From Sphingomonas sp. (GTDB lineage Bacteria; Pseudomonadota; Alphaproteobacteria; Sphingomonadales; Sphingomonadaceae), in NCBI GenBank assembly GCA_025356055.1, contig JANXUU010000111.1, positions 1 to 64,000 of the forward strand: DNA of 64,000 nt, given 5' to 3'. Each line of letters opens with the position of its first letter. Within the stretch, counting starts at the first letter, position 1. Below the pieces are notes generated by a model. That model saw only the letters and a program-made list of their open reading frames with translations, was not told the origin of the DNA and did no database searches. The translations under genes were made by a program, and so were the position numbers. Positions 19,252-26,432 of the stretch are shown piece by piece.

Positions 19252-19410
19252 CTAGCTGGGGCGCCCTGCCAATCCCGCCGCGGACCGCAGCGCATCGCTG
19301 CCCATCAGCGCGCTGTTCAGCATGACCTTGTCGATCTGGCGCAGCTCTTGCGGAAATCGTCGCGCGAGAGCCCGTCGAACATCGGGGCGCTCGAGCAATG
19401 CCCACGAGGG
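19252..19410 (-). pseudogene. Possible gene remnant, 52 codons
   Basis: An open frame without a convincing start runs from 19410 to a TAG at 19252-19254. Its protein (ending QIDKVMLNSALMGSDALRSA and AGLAGRPS) has a natural composition, unlike a random frame, and is closed upstream by an in-frame TAG at 19411. It may be the 3' end of a lost gene upstream of the hybrid kinase. The family was not recognised. The rest of 19411-19845 shows no gene I can support. Confidence 0.25.
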
Positions 19411-19845
19411 CTAAGTCACGCAATGAAAAAGTCCGGAGGATTCTGTTGCCCGGCTCCTCCGGAAGCCGCTGGAATCCCCTTCTGTTGCCCGGTGGGGTCC
19501 AACCGCGCTTTTGTCCATATAACCTCAGGCCGTTAGGCCGTCAGTTACGCGGCAATCGCGAGTGCTACGTTATCGTTGGCACTTGTGGTTATGAACGGTT
19601 TTACGGCGCATTCAGGCCGGTCGGCAATCAGGACTTTATTGCACTCGTCGATCCTATTTCGCCCCCATCAGCAACGGCGCCATCAAGACGAAACCGCCGC
19701 TGGTGGTGGAGGCGCCGGGGTACTGCCCCCCGGGTCCGAAATGCCTATTCCACCTAACACTCTACCGACATAGCCGGTCGCCCGGCACCGCCCAAATAGG
19801 CCTGCGGGGCGAAAACCGCAATGATTGACATATCGGACGCCAGCG

Positions 19846-19871
19846 GGAACTTTGCGCTTACAGCCGACGTT
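19846..19871 (+). promoter_or_regulatory. Candidate EcfG promoter upstream of a small lipoprotein
   Basis: GGAAC at 19846-19850 and CGTT at 19868-19871 are separated by 17 bases, the same arrangement as at 434-459. It lies about 60 bases before the ATG of the 93-residue lipoprotein. Confidence 0.65.
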
Positions 19872-19931
19872 GGGGCGGTCTGTGTTGCGACGGCGGCATT
19901 TGTTGGCGTGACCACAACAAGGGGATTGTTC

Positions 19932-20213
19932 ATGAAGAAGTTTTCGATCGTTGTGCTCGGCGTCGCGGCGCTCTCGATGGGTGCCTGCCAAAAGAGCGAA
20001 AACAAGATCGCAGCCGACAATGTCGAGGCCAATGTCGACAACATGGCCGATAATATGGGTGCGATGGCGGCCAACACCTCGAACGACGCGGCCTCCGATT
20101 CGCTCAAGAATCAGCAGGACGCGCTCAAGGACAAGGGTGACAAGCTTGCCGACAATGTTGCCGCCGGCAACACGTCGGAAGCACAGGCCAACAAGGCCGT
20201 CAACGCGATGTAA
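19932..20213 (+). CDS. Small lipoprotein, probably stress-induced
   Basis: A 93-residue predicted lipoprotein. The signal MKKFSIVVLGVAALSMGAC ends in a lipobox with Cys19. The mature part is polar, rich in Asn, Ala, Asp and Lys, and probably mostly helical (NVEANVDNMADNMGAM, LKNQQDALKDKGDKLADN), reminiscent of small entericidin- or Lpp-like stress proteins without clear homology. AAGGGG stands 7 bases before the ATG. An EcfG-type promoter upstream and a strong terminator downstream make it a single-gene unit, likely part of the general stress response. Function unknown. Confidence 0.82.
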   Translation: MKKFSIVVLGVAALSMGACQKSENKIAADNVEANVDNMADNMGAMAANTSNDAASDSLKNQQDALKDKGDKLADNVAAGNTSEAQANKAVNAM

Positions 20214-20250
20214 TTTCTTTGCGCGGCTTTCGGGCAGCGGGAAATCAAGG

Positions 20251-20283
20251 GGCCGGTACCGTTCGCGGTACCGGCCTTTTTTG
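20251..20283 (+). terminator. Rho-independent terminator
   Basis: A perfect 11-bp stem (GGCCGGTACCG at 20251-20261 with CGGTACCGGCC at 20266-20276) closed by a TTCG loop and followed by six T. It ends the lipoprotein transcript 38 bases after its stop codon. Confidence 0.93.
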
Positions 20284-20312
20284 TTGCGCCGTGATGACCT
20301 AGGCGAAGGATA

Positions 20313-21062
20313 ATGACCGACCAGCCCGCCATTCCCGCCGCAACCCTGATCCTCGCGCGCGACGTCGCCAACGGGCCGCCCGAACTGCTGATGGTCGAAC
20401 GCGCCGCGACGATGGCCTTCGCCGCCGGGGCGATGGTTTTTCCCGGCGGACGCATCGACCCCGAGGATCGTGAATTTGTCGAGACGATGGGCGTCGAGCA
20501 TGGCGCGGCGATCATCGCTGCCGTGCGCGAGACGCTTGAGGAAACCGCAGTGCCCGTTGCGCTCGATCCGCTTCCGAACCGAGTGCTGGCGCTCGAGCTT
20601 CAGCGTGCGCTGCTGGCCGGGACCAGCCTGGCGACGCTGCTAACTATTCATGGGTTAAGCTTTGACGCCAGTGCGCTGACCGCGTGGGCGCGGTGGCTGC
20701 CCAATTTCCACACGACGCGGCGGTTCGACACGATGTTCTTTCTCGCTGCCGCGCCGCCCGGCGAGTGGGTTCCCAATGTCGGTGAGGCCGAGAACCGCGT
20801 CGCCGAGTGGTTGAGTGCGGCGGATGCGCTGGCGCGTCATGGCGCGGGAAGCGCAAGCCTGATCTTCCCGACGCGAAAAAATCTGGAACGGTTGGCGAGG
20901 TATGACAGCGCCGCCGCGCTGCGTGATCATGCCCGCGCGCACCCGGTCGAAACGATCACGCCGTGGGTCGAAGATCGCGACGGGGAGCGCTGGCTCACCA
21001 TCCCGGGGCATCTCGGCTACCCGGTGACCCAGGAAAAGCTAAATGGGATGTGGCGTGGGTGA
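20313..21062 (+). CDS. NUDIX hydrolase (NUDT19-like)
   Basis: A 249-residue NUDIX protein. The NUDIX box is split by an insertion after its glycine part: FPGGRIDPEDRE is followed by AAIIAAVRETLEETAV, which supplies the metal-binding REx2EE residues. This extended form and the length are typical of NUDT19/NUDT7-type enzymes that hydrolyse CoA or related diphosphates; the precise substrate is not readable. GAAGGA lies 3-4 bases before the ATG. It follows the lipoprotein terminator, so it must have its own promoter within about 30 bases or depend on read-through. It converges on the SWIB gene, with a shared terminator between them. Confidence 0.88.
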   Translation: MTDQPAIPAATLILARDVANGPPELLMVERAATMAFAAGAMVFPGGRIDPEDREFVETMGVEHGAAIIAAVRETLEETAVPVALDPLPNRVLALELQRALLAGTSLATLLTIHGLSFDASALTAWARWLPNFHTTRRFDTMFFLAAAPPGEWVPNVGEAENRVAEWLSAADALARHGAGSASLIFPTRKNLERLARYDSAAALRDHARAHPVETITPWVEDRDGERWLTIPGHLGYPVTQEKLNGMWRG

Positions 21063-21075
21063 GTCGCCGCCGCAA

Positions 21076-21110
21076 TGAAAAAGGGCCCGCGGTTCCCCGC
21101 GAGCCCTTCT
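21076..21110. terminator. Bidirectional terminator between NUDIX and SWIB genes
   Basis: Twelve-base arms (21081-21092 and 21097-21108; AAGGGCCCGCGG and CCGCGAGCCCTT) pair with one G-T mismatch around TTCC. Read on the minus strand the stem is followed by TTTTTC, so it best serves the SWIB gene; on the plus strand it is followed by CTTGT. Confidence 0.85.
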
Positions 21111-21129
21111 TGTCCCTAAGGGGCAGCAC

Positions 21130-21411
21130 CTATGACTTGAGGTGCGCCGACAAATGCTTGTTCATTTCGAACATCGTGCAGCTGTCCTTGCCGAACACCT
21201 TCTTGAGCTTGTCGTCGGCCAGAATCTCGCGCTTGTTGGCGGGATTCTGCAGGTTATGCTGGCGAATGTGGGCCCATACCTTCGACACGACTTCGCTGCG
21301 CGGCAGCGGATCCGCACCGACTACGGCGGCGAGTTCGGGTGATGGTGTTACCGGGCGAGCAAGTCCGCCCCCAGCCTTGCGCGGTGTCCCGGTGGTCGTT
21401 GCTTTTGCCAT
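21130..21411 (-). CDS. SWIB/MDM2 domain protein
   Basis: A 93-residue protein consisting of a short basic, low-complexity N-terminus (KATTTGTPRKAGGG) and one SWIB/MDM2 domain (LPRSEVVSKVWAHIRQHNLQ through MFEMNKHLSAHLKS). SWIB domains are known from eukaryotic chromatin remodelling complexes and from chlamydiae; free-standing small SWIB proteins also occur in alphaproteobacteria, where the role is unsettled but a nucleoid or DNA-topology link is suspected. A perfect AGGAGG lies 7 bases before the ATG at 21411, which decides the start and suggests strong translation. The terminator downstream indicates a single-gene unit. Confidence 0.9.
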   Translation of the reverse strand: MAKATTTGTPRKAGGGLARPVTPSPELAAVVGADPLPRSEVVSKVWAHIRQHNLQNPANKREILADDKLKKVFGKDSCTMFEMNKHLSAHLKS

Positions 21412-21491
21412 TCGGCCCTCCTGTTGATTGCGGAGGCGAGATAGAGCGCAATCGTGGCCCCCTTGCAAGGGCGTAGCGCGAAGGATGTTGA

Positions 21492-22304
21492 TTAACTTGC
21501 GGCAAGCGGAAATGGGACGACCCGATTTGAGGCATCGTGACCGATGTCCGCGGGGCCGGCGAAGTCGATCCCTGAGCGCTGGCACCAGTCGCGGACGATG
21601 GCTTGCGCGTCGCCCTTCCACGCCGGTTCATTGGCGGGGACATCGCTGACCCGGCCGAGGCGAAGGCGGCGGATCCGTCGGACGTTGGCGCTCGACACAA
21701 GGTGGAACATCGTCCGGTCGATGCGGTAGAGATGCTCGGCGACGTCCTCGATGAGCAGCTCGATACCGGCGAAGTGGGGTTCGAGCGGGGTCCCGAGCAG
21801 GTTCGACAAGACGGTCAGGTTGAACGCCATCGCTGCGCCGCAGAGCCCGGACTCGAGCGCCGAAGTGTCGCGGTGGATCAGCCAGTCGAGCGCGCGGCCG
21901 ATCGCCGCCTCGCCCCCGGCGCGATTGATGTCCTGGACCATCGGCCCGTGCGCGACCGCGAGACCCGCCTTGTGGAAACCGGCGAGCAGGAAGCCCGCGT
22001 CGCTGTAGCCCATGTAGGTTTTCGCGTGCGCCGTCTCGGGAAGATCCTTAAGCGCCGCTTCGGCGATGCGGTTTGAGCCATAGCCGCCGCGCCCGAACCA
22101 CACCGCGTCGATCGCCGGATCGGCCATCACCGACCGTAGCGCCGAGAGGCGCGCGCGGTCGTCGCCAGCGAAATGACCGCTGCGCAGGAAGCATTGCGGA
22201 TGGACGACGAGCTCGGCGTCGCCACGCGCTTCGACAATCGCGTGGACGCGCTCGGCGGCGGCTTCGCTCAACGCGCAACTCGGTGCGACGACCGCAATTC
22301 GCAT
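21492..22304 (-). CDS. LD-carboxypeptidase (peptidase family S66)
   Basis: A 270-residue S66 family peptidase that removes the terminal D-Ala from murein tetrapeptides. Family marks are GRGGYGSNR near residue 70, the nucleophile Ser in MGYSDAGFL, GLCGAAMAFNLTVLSNLLGTP, the Glu in the GIELLIEDV stretch and the catalytic His in IGHDASNRVVPF. No signal peptide is present, so it acts in the cytoplasm on recycled peptides. It is divergent from a Mur ligase gene, with 46 bases between the start codons. This pairing points to murein tripeptide recycling. ATG at 22304 gives the canonical N-terminus MRIAVVAPS. Confidence 0.92.
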   Translation of the reverse strand: MRIAVVAPSCALSEAAAERVHAIVEARGDAELVVHPQCFLRSGHFAGDDRARLSALRSVMADPAIDAVWFGRGGYGSNRIAEAALKDLPETAHAKTYMGYSDAGFLLAGFHKAGLAVAHGPMVQDINRAGGEAAIGRALDWLIHRDTSALESGLCGAAMAFNLTVLSNLLGTPLEPHFAGIELLIEDVAEHLYRIDRTMFHLVSSANVRRIRRLRLGRVSDVPANEPAWKGDAQAIVRDWCQRSGIDFAGPADIGHDASNRVVPFPLAAS

Positions 22305-22350
22305 TTGCCCTCCCTATGCAACCGCTCGCCACCACAATAGGGCGGCGGCG

Positions 22351-23739
22351 ATGACGAACCAATATCATTTCTGCGGGATCGGCGGGAGCGGCATGCTTCC
22401 CCTCGCCGCGATCGTTCGCGCGAGCGGGGCGCGGGTGTCGGGATCGGACCGCGCACTCGATGCCGGGCGGCTGGGGGCCAAGTTCGACTATCTGAAGTCG
22501 CTCGGCGTCGGCCTGTTCGCGCAGGACGGGTCGGGACTGAGCGAGGGGGCCACCCTGGTCACTTCGGCGGCGGTCGAGGACAGCATCCCCGATGTCGTGC
22601 GGGCGAAGGCGATGGGGCTTGCGCACGTCACCCGACCGGAGCTTCTCGCCCAGCTGATGAACGCTGCCACAAAGTCGATCGCGGTCGGGGGGACGTCGGG
22701 CAAGTCGACGGTGACCGGGATGATCGGCTGGATCTTGTCCGCCCGCCATCGCCAGCCAACGGTGATGAACGGCGCTGTCATGAAGAATTTCGTCTCGCCG
22801 CAAGCGCCGTTCGCCAGCGCGCTGGTCGGCGATCCCGAGCTGTTCGTGGGCGAGGTCGACGAAAGCGATGGCTCGATCGCGCTATATCGGCCGACGGTCG
22901 CGGTGCTGACTAATGTCAGCCTCGACCATCATTCGATGGAGGCGCTGCGCAGCCTGTTCGGGGACTTCCTCACGGTGGCCAAGCGCGCGGTGATAAACCT
23001 CGACGATCCCGAAGCGCGGATGCTGGCCGATGAAGTCCCGGCGGATCAGCTGCTCGGCTATGGTTTCGACAGCCCGGGAGCGGCGTTCGTGGGGCGCAAT
23101 CTCGAGCTGCTGCCTGACGGAGTGGCGTTCAGCGTCGATCATGGCGGGGAGCATCACCAGGTGCGGCTCGCCGTGCCGGGGCGTCATAATGCCTCGAACG
23201 CGCTCGCGGCGCTCGCCGCCGTGGTCGCGCTGGGTGTCCCGCTCGGCGAGGCGGTCGCGGCGATCGCCCGGTTCGCCGGGCTGCGGCGGCGGCTGGAGAC
23301 GGTCGGAACCGCCGGTGGGGTGACGGTGATCGACGACTTCGCGCACAACCCCGACAAGATCGCGGCGAGCCTGGCGACGCTGACCGCGCAGCCGGGGCGG
23401 CTGCTGGTGATGTTTCAACCGCACGGCTTCGGCCCGCTGGCGAAGATGGGCGAAGAGCTGGCGCAGACCTTTGCGAACGGACTGCGCGAGGCGGACGAGC
23501 TGTTCCTGCCCGATCCGGTTTATCAGGGCGGGACGGTCGATCGCTCGCGCGGGTCCGACTGGCTGGCCGAGGCGGTGCGCGCGGCGGGGAGCAGGGCAAG
23601 GCACGTGCCCGAGCGGGCCGCGATCGGCGAGGCGTTGCTGGCAACGGCGCTGCCCGGCGACCGCATCGTCATCATGGGCGCGCGCGACGATACGCTAAGC
23701 GAGTTCGCCGCCGAGCTGGTGGCCCGGTTAGCGCCCTAG
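22351..23739 (+). CDS. Mur ligase family protein (MurC/Mpl-like)
   Basis: A 462-residue Mur ligase with the three usual domains. The N-terminal Rossmann part begins YHFCGIGGSGM, as in MurC and Mpl. The ATP loop is GGTSGKST (113-120), where MurC and Mpl normally have GTHGKTT. EVDESDGS, NVSLDHH and GRHNASNALAA follow, and VIDDFAHNPDKI marks the C-terminal domain. Beside an LD-carboxypeptidase gene, a murein-recycling role as in Mpl (linking tripeptide to UDP-MurNAc) is more likely than the essential MurC step, but this is inference. The end overlaps the convergent esterase gene by 12 bases. Confidence 0.85.
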   Translation: MTNQYHFCGIGGSGMLPLAAIVRASGARVSGSDRALDAGRLGAKFDYLKSLGVGLFAQDGSGLSEGATLVTSAAVEDSIPDVVRAKAMGLAHVTRPELLAQLMNAATKSIAVGGTSGKSTVTGMIGWILSARHRQPTVMNGAVMKNFVSPQAPFASALVGDPELFVGEVDESDGSIALYRPTVAVLTNVSLDHHSMEALRSLFGDFLTVAKRAVINLDDPEARMLADEVPADQLLGYGFDSPGAAFVGRNLELLPDGVAFSVDHGGEHHQVRLAVPGRHNASNALAALAAVVALGVPLGEAVAAIARFAGLRRRLETVGTAGGVTVIDDFAHNPDKIAASLATLTAQPGRLLVMFQPHGFGPLAKMGEELAQTFANGLREADELFLPDPVYQGGTVDRSRGSDWLAEAVRAAGSRARHVPERAAIGEALLATALPGDRIVIMGARDDTLSEFAAELVARLAP

Positions 23740-24591
23740 CACGCGGTGGAGGAAGGCGGCGCTGTCGGCCAGCGCTGGCGTGGTCCCGCGGAACGGGCGC
23801 GAGAGCGATTTCGCGAGGTCGACATGGCTCTTGCCGGGATAGATTTTAAGCTCGACCGGGACGCCATTGGCGCGCAGCTTTGCCGCGAGCGCCTCGCTGT
23901 TGCGCGGCTTGACGATGTCGTCGGCGCTCCCGGTCGCGAGCAGCATCGGCGGCGCGGCGCGGGTGACGAAATTGATCGGCTGGGTCTCCGCCGGGCGCGG
24001 CCAGTTGCTGAGCGCATCGCGCCCGCGCACCTCGGTAAAGGGGTAGAAGTCGTAGGGTCCGGACAAGAGCGCGGCCGCCTTGATCGTGCCGGCCGGAACC
24101 CCGGCATCGCGCAGGAAATGGGGGTCGAGGGCCAGCATGGCGGCGTTGTAGGAGCCCGCCGAATGACCGGCGAGCGCGATCCGGTCGGGATCGCCGCCGA
24201 AGCGGGCGATATTGTCGCGGGTCCATTTTACTGCCAGCGCGCCATCGTCGACAAAGGCGGGAAATCGCACCGTCGGCACCAGGCGATAGTCGGGCACGAC
24301 GGTGACGAACCCCTGGCCCGCATAGCCCGACCCGGCAAAGCTGTAGCCGCCGCGCGACCCGGCCACCCAGCCGCCGCCGTAGAGAAAGATGACAACGGGC
24401 AGCTTGTGGTCGGTGGCGCGCGGCGCCCACACGTCAAGCTTGAGCCCGCGGTCGGGAGCGAAGGTTACGCCCTCCGCCACCCGATGCGCACCATTGTCGC
24501 CAGGCACGAAACGGTTGATTCCGCTGAGTAGGTCGGGCGGGGAGCAGGAAGCAAGGAGGAGCAACGCGGCGACGAATGCGGGTTTTTTCAT
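23728..24591 (-). CDS. Alpha/beta hydrolase, BD-FAE-like esterase lipoprotein
   Basis: A 287-residue secreted alpha/beta hydrolase. A signal sequence ends in LLLASC, a lipobox with Cys16, so the enzyme should be lipid-anchored. The oxyanion motif YGGGW, nucleophile elbow GHSAG, acid residue after LATGSADDIV and His in GKSHVDLA give a full catalytic triad. The general arrangement matches the BD-FAE family of carboxylesterases; some relatives are called kynurenine formamidase-like. The ATG at 24591 follows CAGGGATG. Its 3' end overlaps that of the Mur ligase gene. Confidence 0.87.
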   Translation of the reverse strand: MKKPAFVAALLLLASCSPPDLLSGINRFVPGDNGAHRVAEGVTFAPDRGLKLDVWAPRATDHKLPVVIFLYGGGWVAGSRGGYSFAGSGYAGQGFVTVVPDYRLVPTVRFPAFVDDGALAVKWTRDNIARFGGDPDRIALAGHSAGSYNAAMLALDPHFLRDAGVPAGTIKAAALLSGPYDFYPFTEVRGRDALSNWPRPAETQPINFVTRAAPPMLLATGSADDIVKPRNSEALAAKLRANGVPVELKIYPGKSHVDLAKSLSRPFRGTTPALADSAAFLHRVLGR

Positions 24592-24674
24592 CCCTGCATA
24601 ACGTCGGCGCGCCGATTACGGACGCAATGCGAAGTTGAGCGACGTTTTCATCATGCTCAGCATGACCGGGCGCG

Positions 24675-25088
24675 TCATTTATCGACGCCCTTGATTTTCC
24701 CCCAGGTGCGGGCGGCGGTGTAGCCGAGGTAGCCGGTGCCGAAGAGGGTGTAGAGCTCGTCGGGGATGCCGTGGAGGTAGGCGGTCATGCCGGTCGAGAT
24801 GGCCAGTGCCATGTGCGGCTGGACCGCGGAGATGAGGCCCATCGGGATTGACCACAGGATCAGCCCGTACATGATGTAGAGGAACGATGGACGCGCGCGG
24901 CTGGTCCACGGGTCGGGGGACTGCGCCTCGGCGACGATTGCCTGCATCTGCGTCGTCAAGCTGGCCATTTCCTGATCGCCCTGGAGCTTGAGCAGTTGCA
25001 GCTTGGCCTCGTCGCGCAGGCGCGGGTCGGGGATGATGCGGTCGAGCAGCTGCGAAAGCGGTCCGCTGATGCTGTCGAGCAAGGCCAT
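24675..25088 (-). CDS. Holin of the GTA 3-TM type
   Basis: A 137-residue membrane protein. The N-terminal third (residues 1-60) is an amphipathic helical region; after the conserved SRARPSFLYIMYG come membrane segments of about 66-86, 90-105 and 112-130. This is the pattern of the three-segment holin family found in gene transfer agents and prophages. Holins form membrane pores that let a muramidase reach the murein. AGGAGA lies 6 bases before the ATG. The muramidase gene lies directly upstream on the same strand, forming a two-gene lysis cassette. No other phage or GTA structural genes are in the window. Confidence 0.85.
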   Translation of the reverse strand: MALLDSISGPLSQLLDRIIPDPRLRDEAKLQLLKLQGDQEMASLTTQMQAIVAEAQSPDPWTSRARPSFLYIMYGLILWSIPMGLISAVQPHMALAISTGMTAYLHGIPDELYTLFGTGYLGYTAARTWGKIKGVDK

Positions 25089-25110
25089 GATCTGTCTCCT
25101 GAAAAAGGTC

Positions 25111-25148
25111 GAATGTTCACAAAATTTGACGAATGTTCACGGTGACGT
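25111..25148. promoter_or_regulatory. Direct repeats GAATGTTCAC and shared 17-bp motif before the holin gene
   Basis: GAATGTTCAC occurs at 25111-25120 and 25131-25140, exactly 20 bases apart, and the second copy continues into GGTGACGT. The 17 bases 25132-25148 are identical to 11792-11808. The block sits between the muramidase stop and the holin start. A protein-binding site is plausible; a repeated element of another kind is possible. Confidence 0.5.
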
Positions 25149-25164
25149 CGGCGTATTGCGCGGG

Positions 25165-25737
25165 TCAGGGCGAGCCGATGCGGTTCGCGAGCCAGCCGTA
25201 AAGAAACACCTCATTGGCCGGGCGGCGTTCGGCGAGGCGGAGGTAGCGTTCGCCTCGAAGCGCTTCGAGCGCACGCAGCAGGACGGTCTCGCCCGGGGCT
25301 CCGCGCAGCGCGAGGAAGGCGTCGAGCGCGGCGAGCGTGCGCGGCCCCGCGCGGCCGTCGGGGGTGAGGTCGGGATAGTCGCGACCGTTGCGGTTGAGCG
25401 CGGTCAAGCTGCGCTGGAGGAAGGTCGTGGCGGCCGCCGGGCCCATGTTGGCGCCGGTGTCGAACAGCTCGGCGGCGATGCGGGGGGCGCGCTCGGCAAT
25501 CGCGTCATAGCCGGGACGCAGCCAGTAGAGGCGACGGTAGATGGCAGCGGCCTCGTCGCGCGGCAGGTCGACCATCGGCCCGGCGTAACCATGAGCGCGC
25601 GCGACCGCCTCGGTGATGCCGAAGCAGGTCGCGCCGCCACGGTCGGCGGGGTTGGCGACATAGCCGCCCTCGCGGTCGATCAGGGCGTCGATCAGCTCAT
25701 CGACGGTGGCGGCGGGCATGGACCCAGTTCCTTGCAT
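25165..25737 (-). CDS. Glycoside hydrolase family 108 muramidase (ZliS-like)
   Basis: A 190-residue murein hydrolase. The catalytic Glu is in DREGGYVANPADRGGATCFGIT near residue 20, the signature of GH108, followed by a C-terminal peptidoglycan-binding-3-type region (GRAGPRTLAALDAFL). No signal peptide is present, in line with holin-dependent release. GAGGAA lies 7 bases before the ATG at 25737; an inner ATG at 25719 is also possible. With the holin gene it forms a lysis cassette. A 20-bp palindrome at 25776-25795 lies in its promoter region and may bind a repressor. Confidence 0.9.
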   Translation of the reverse strand: MQGTGSMPAATVDELIDALIDREGGYVANPADRGGATCFGITEAVARAHGYAGPMVDLPRDEAAAIYRRLYWLRPGYDAIAERAPRIAAELFDTGANMGPAAATTFLQRSLTALNRNGRDYPDLTPDGRAGPRTLAALDAFLALRGAPGETVLLRALEALRGERYLRLAERRPANEVFLYGWLANRIGSP

Positions 25738-25775
25738 GATCGGTTCCTCGTTTGGTGATCTTACGAACCACATAG

Positions 25776-25795
25776 ACACTGTTGTAGGACAGTGT
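25776..25795. promoter_or_regulatory. Perfect palindrome upstream of the muramidase gene, operator candidate
   Basis: Arms ACACTGT (25776-25782) and ACAGTGT (25789-25795) enclose TGTAGG. The site is 39 bases upstream of the muramidase ATG, where a repressor could block transcription. A weaker relative lies at 11892-11904. Palindromes of this length are typical for phage-type repressors, but no repressor gene is in the window. Confidence 0.5.
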
Positions 25796-25849
25796 TTTCT
25801 TGTGTCCCCGTATGATTGCGGTGGCGGCGGGGACAAACTACGTTGCGCA

Positions 25850-26242
25850 ATGACGATCCTCCGCCACTGTTCGACCCTCGCCGCAATGCTGCTCGCGACT
25901 GCGCTGACCGCTTTCGCCGCTCCGGCCTATGCCGCCGAGCGCCGCCGAGCGAAGGATGATCGCGACGGTCCACGTCGAGCAATGGCGGACGCTGGCGATG
26001 CTCGAGAAATGGGTGATCCAGAACAGCGGGTCGTCGGCGAGCGGTCGGAATCCTGGTTCGTGCAGGACTGGAGCCTCTGGGATTTGCGGTGCGCTTCATT
26101 CCGCTGCGCGAGACGGGACGCGCGGGACACCGCGTCGCGCATGATGTCGGCCAAGGGACAAGGTGCGGTTAAGCGCCTGCTGTTCATCGGCCATCTCGAC
26201 ACGGTGTTCGAGCTTGATTCACCAAGCGGCCAGCGCCTTTAA
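25850..26242 (+). pseudogene. M20-family metallopeptidase, frameshifted and 3'-truncated
   Basis: The first frame gives a signal peptide (ATG at 25850; MLLATALTAFAAPAYAAERR). From about 25945 homology moves to another frame (MIATVHVEQWRTLAMLEKWV), then to a third (LEPLGFAVRFIPLRETGRAGH in the stretch around 26070-26130), and finally returns with KRLLFIGHLDTVFELDSP, the zinc-ligand region of M20 peptidases (carboxypeptidase G2-like). The sequence stops matching near 26225, so about two thirds of the gene is missing. An intact-looking frame of 130 codons exists but is a patchwork and not a functional peptidase. Confidence 0.75.
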
Positions 26243-26305
26243 TGTCGCCCCTTTTTACCGAGGCGCACTTTCGATGTCGCGGCTCTTTAACGAGGTGCGC
26301 GGTAA
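26242..26305 (+). repeat. Imperfect 32-bp tandem duplication
   Basis: Two adjacent 32-base units (26242-26273, 26274-26305) both begin ATGTCGC and share about two thirds of their bases, including CTTT and CGAGG. They lie between the M20 remnant and the autotransporter gene, which has its ribosome site at about 26419. Meaning unclear. Confidence 0.35.
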
Positions 26306-26432
26306 ATAAGGCATCCGTAACGTCAACTGATGAAACTTTCTGACTGTTGCGCCCGCGCCACTTCCCAGCGTGGCGCAGTGGCGCAATGGTCGCTCCAGAC
26401 AGGCCGATACGGCCGAAGGGGAGGATGTTTTC

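Noticed and set aside
19142-19423. N-terminal extension of the hybrid kinase to 19423
   Set aside because: The extra 94 residues lack kinase homology; AAGAGGCG before the ATG at 19141 supports the short form.
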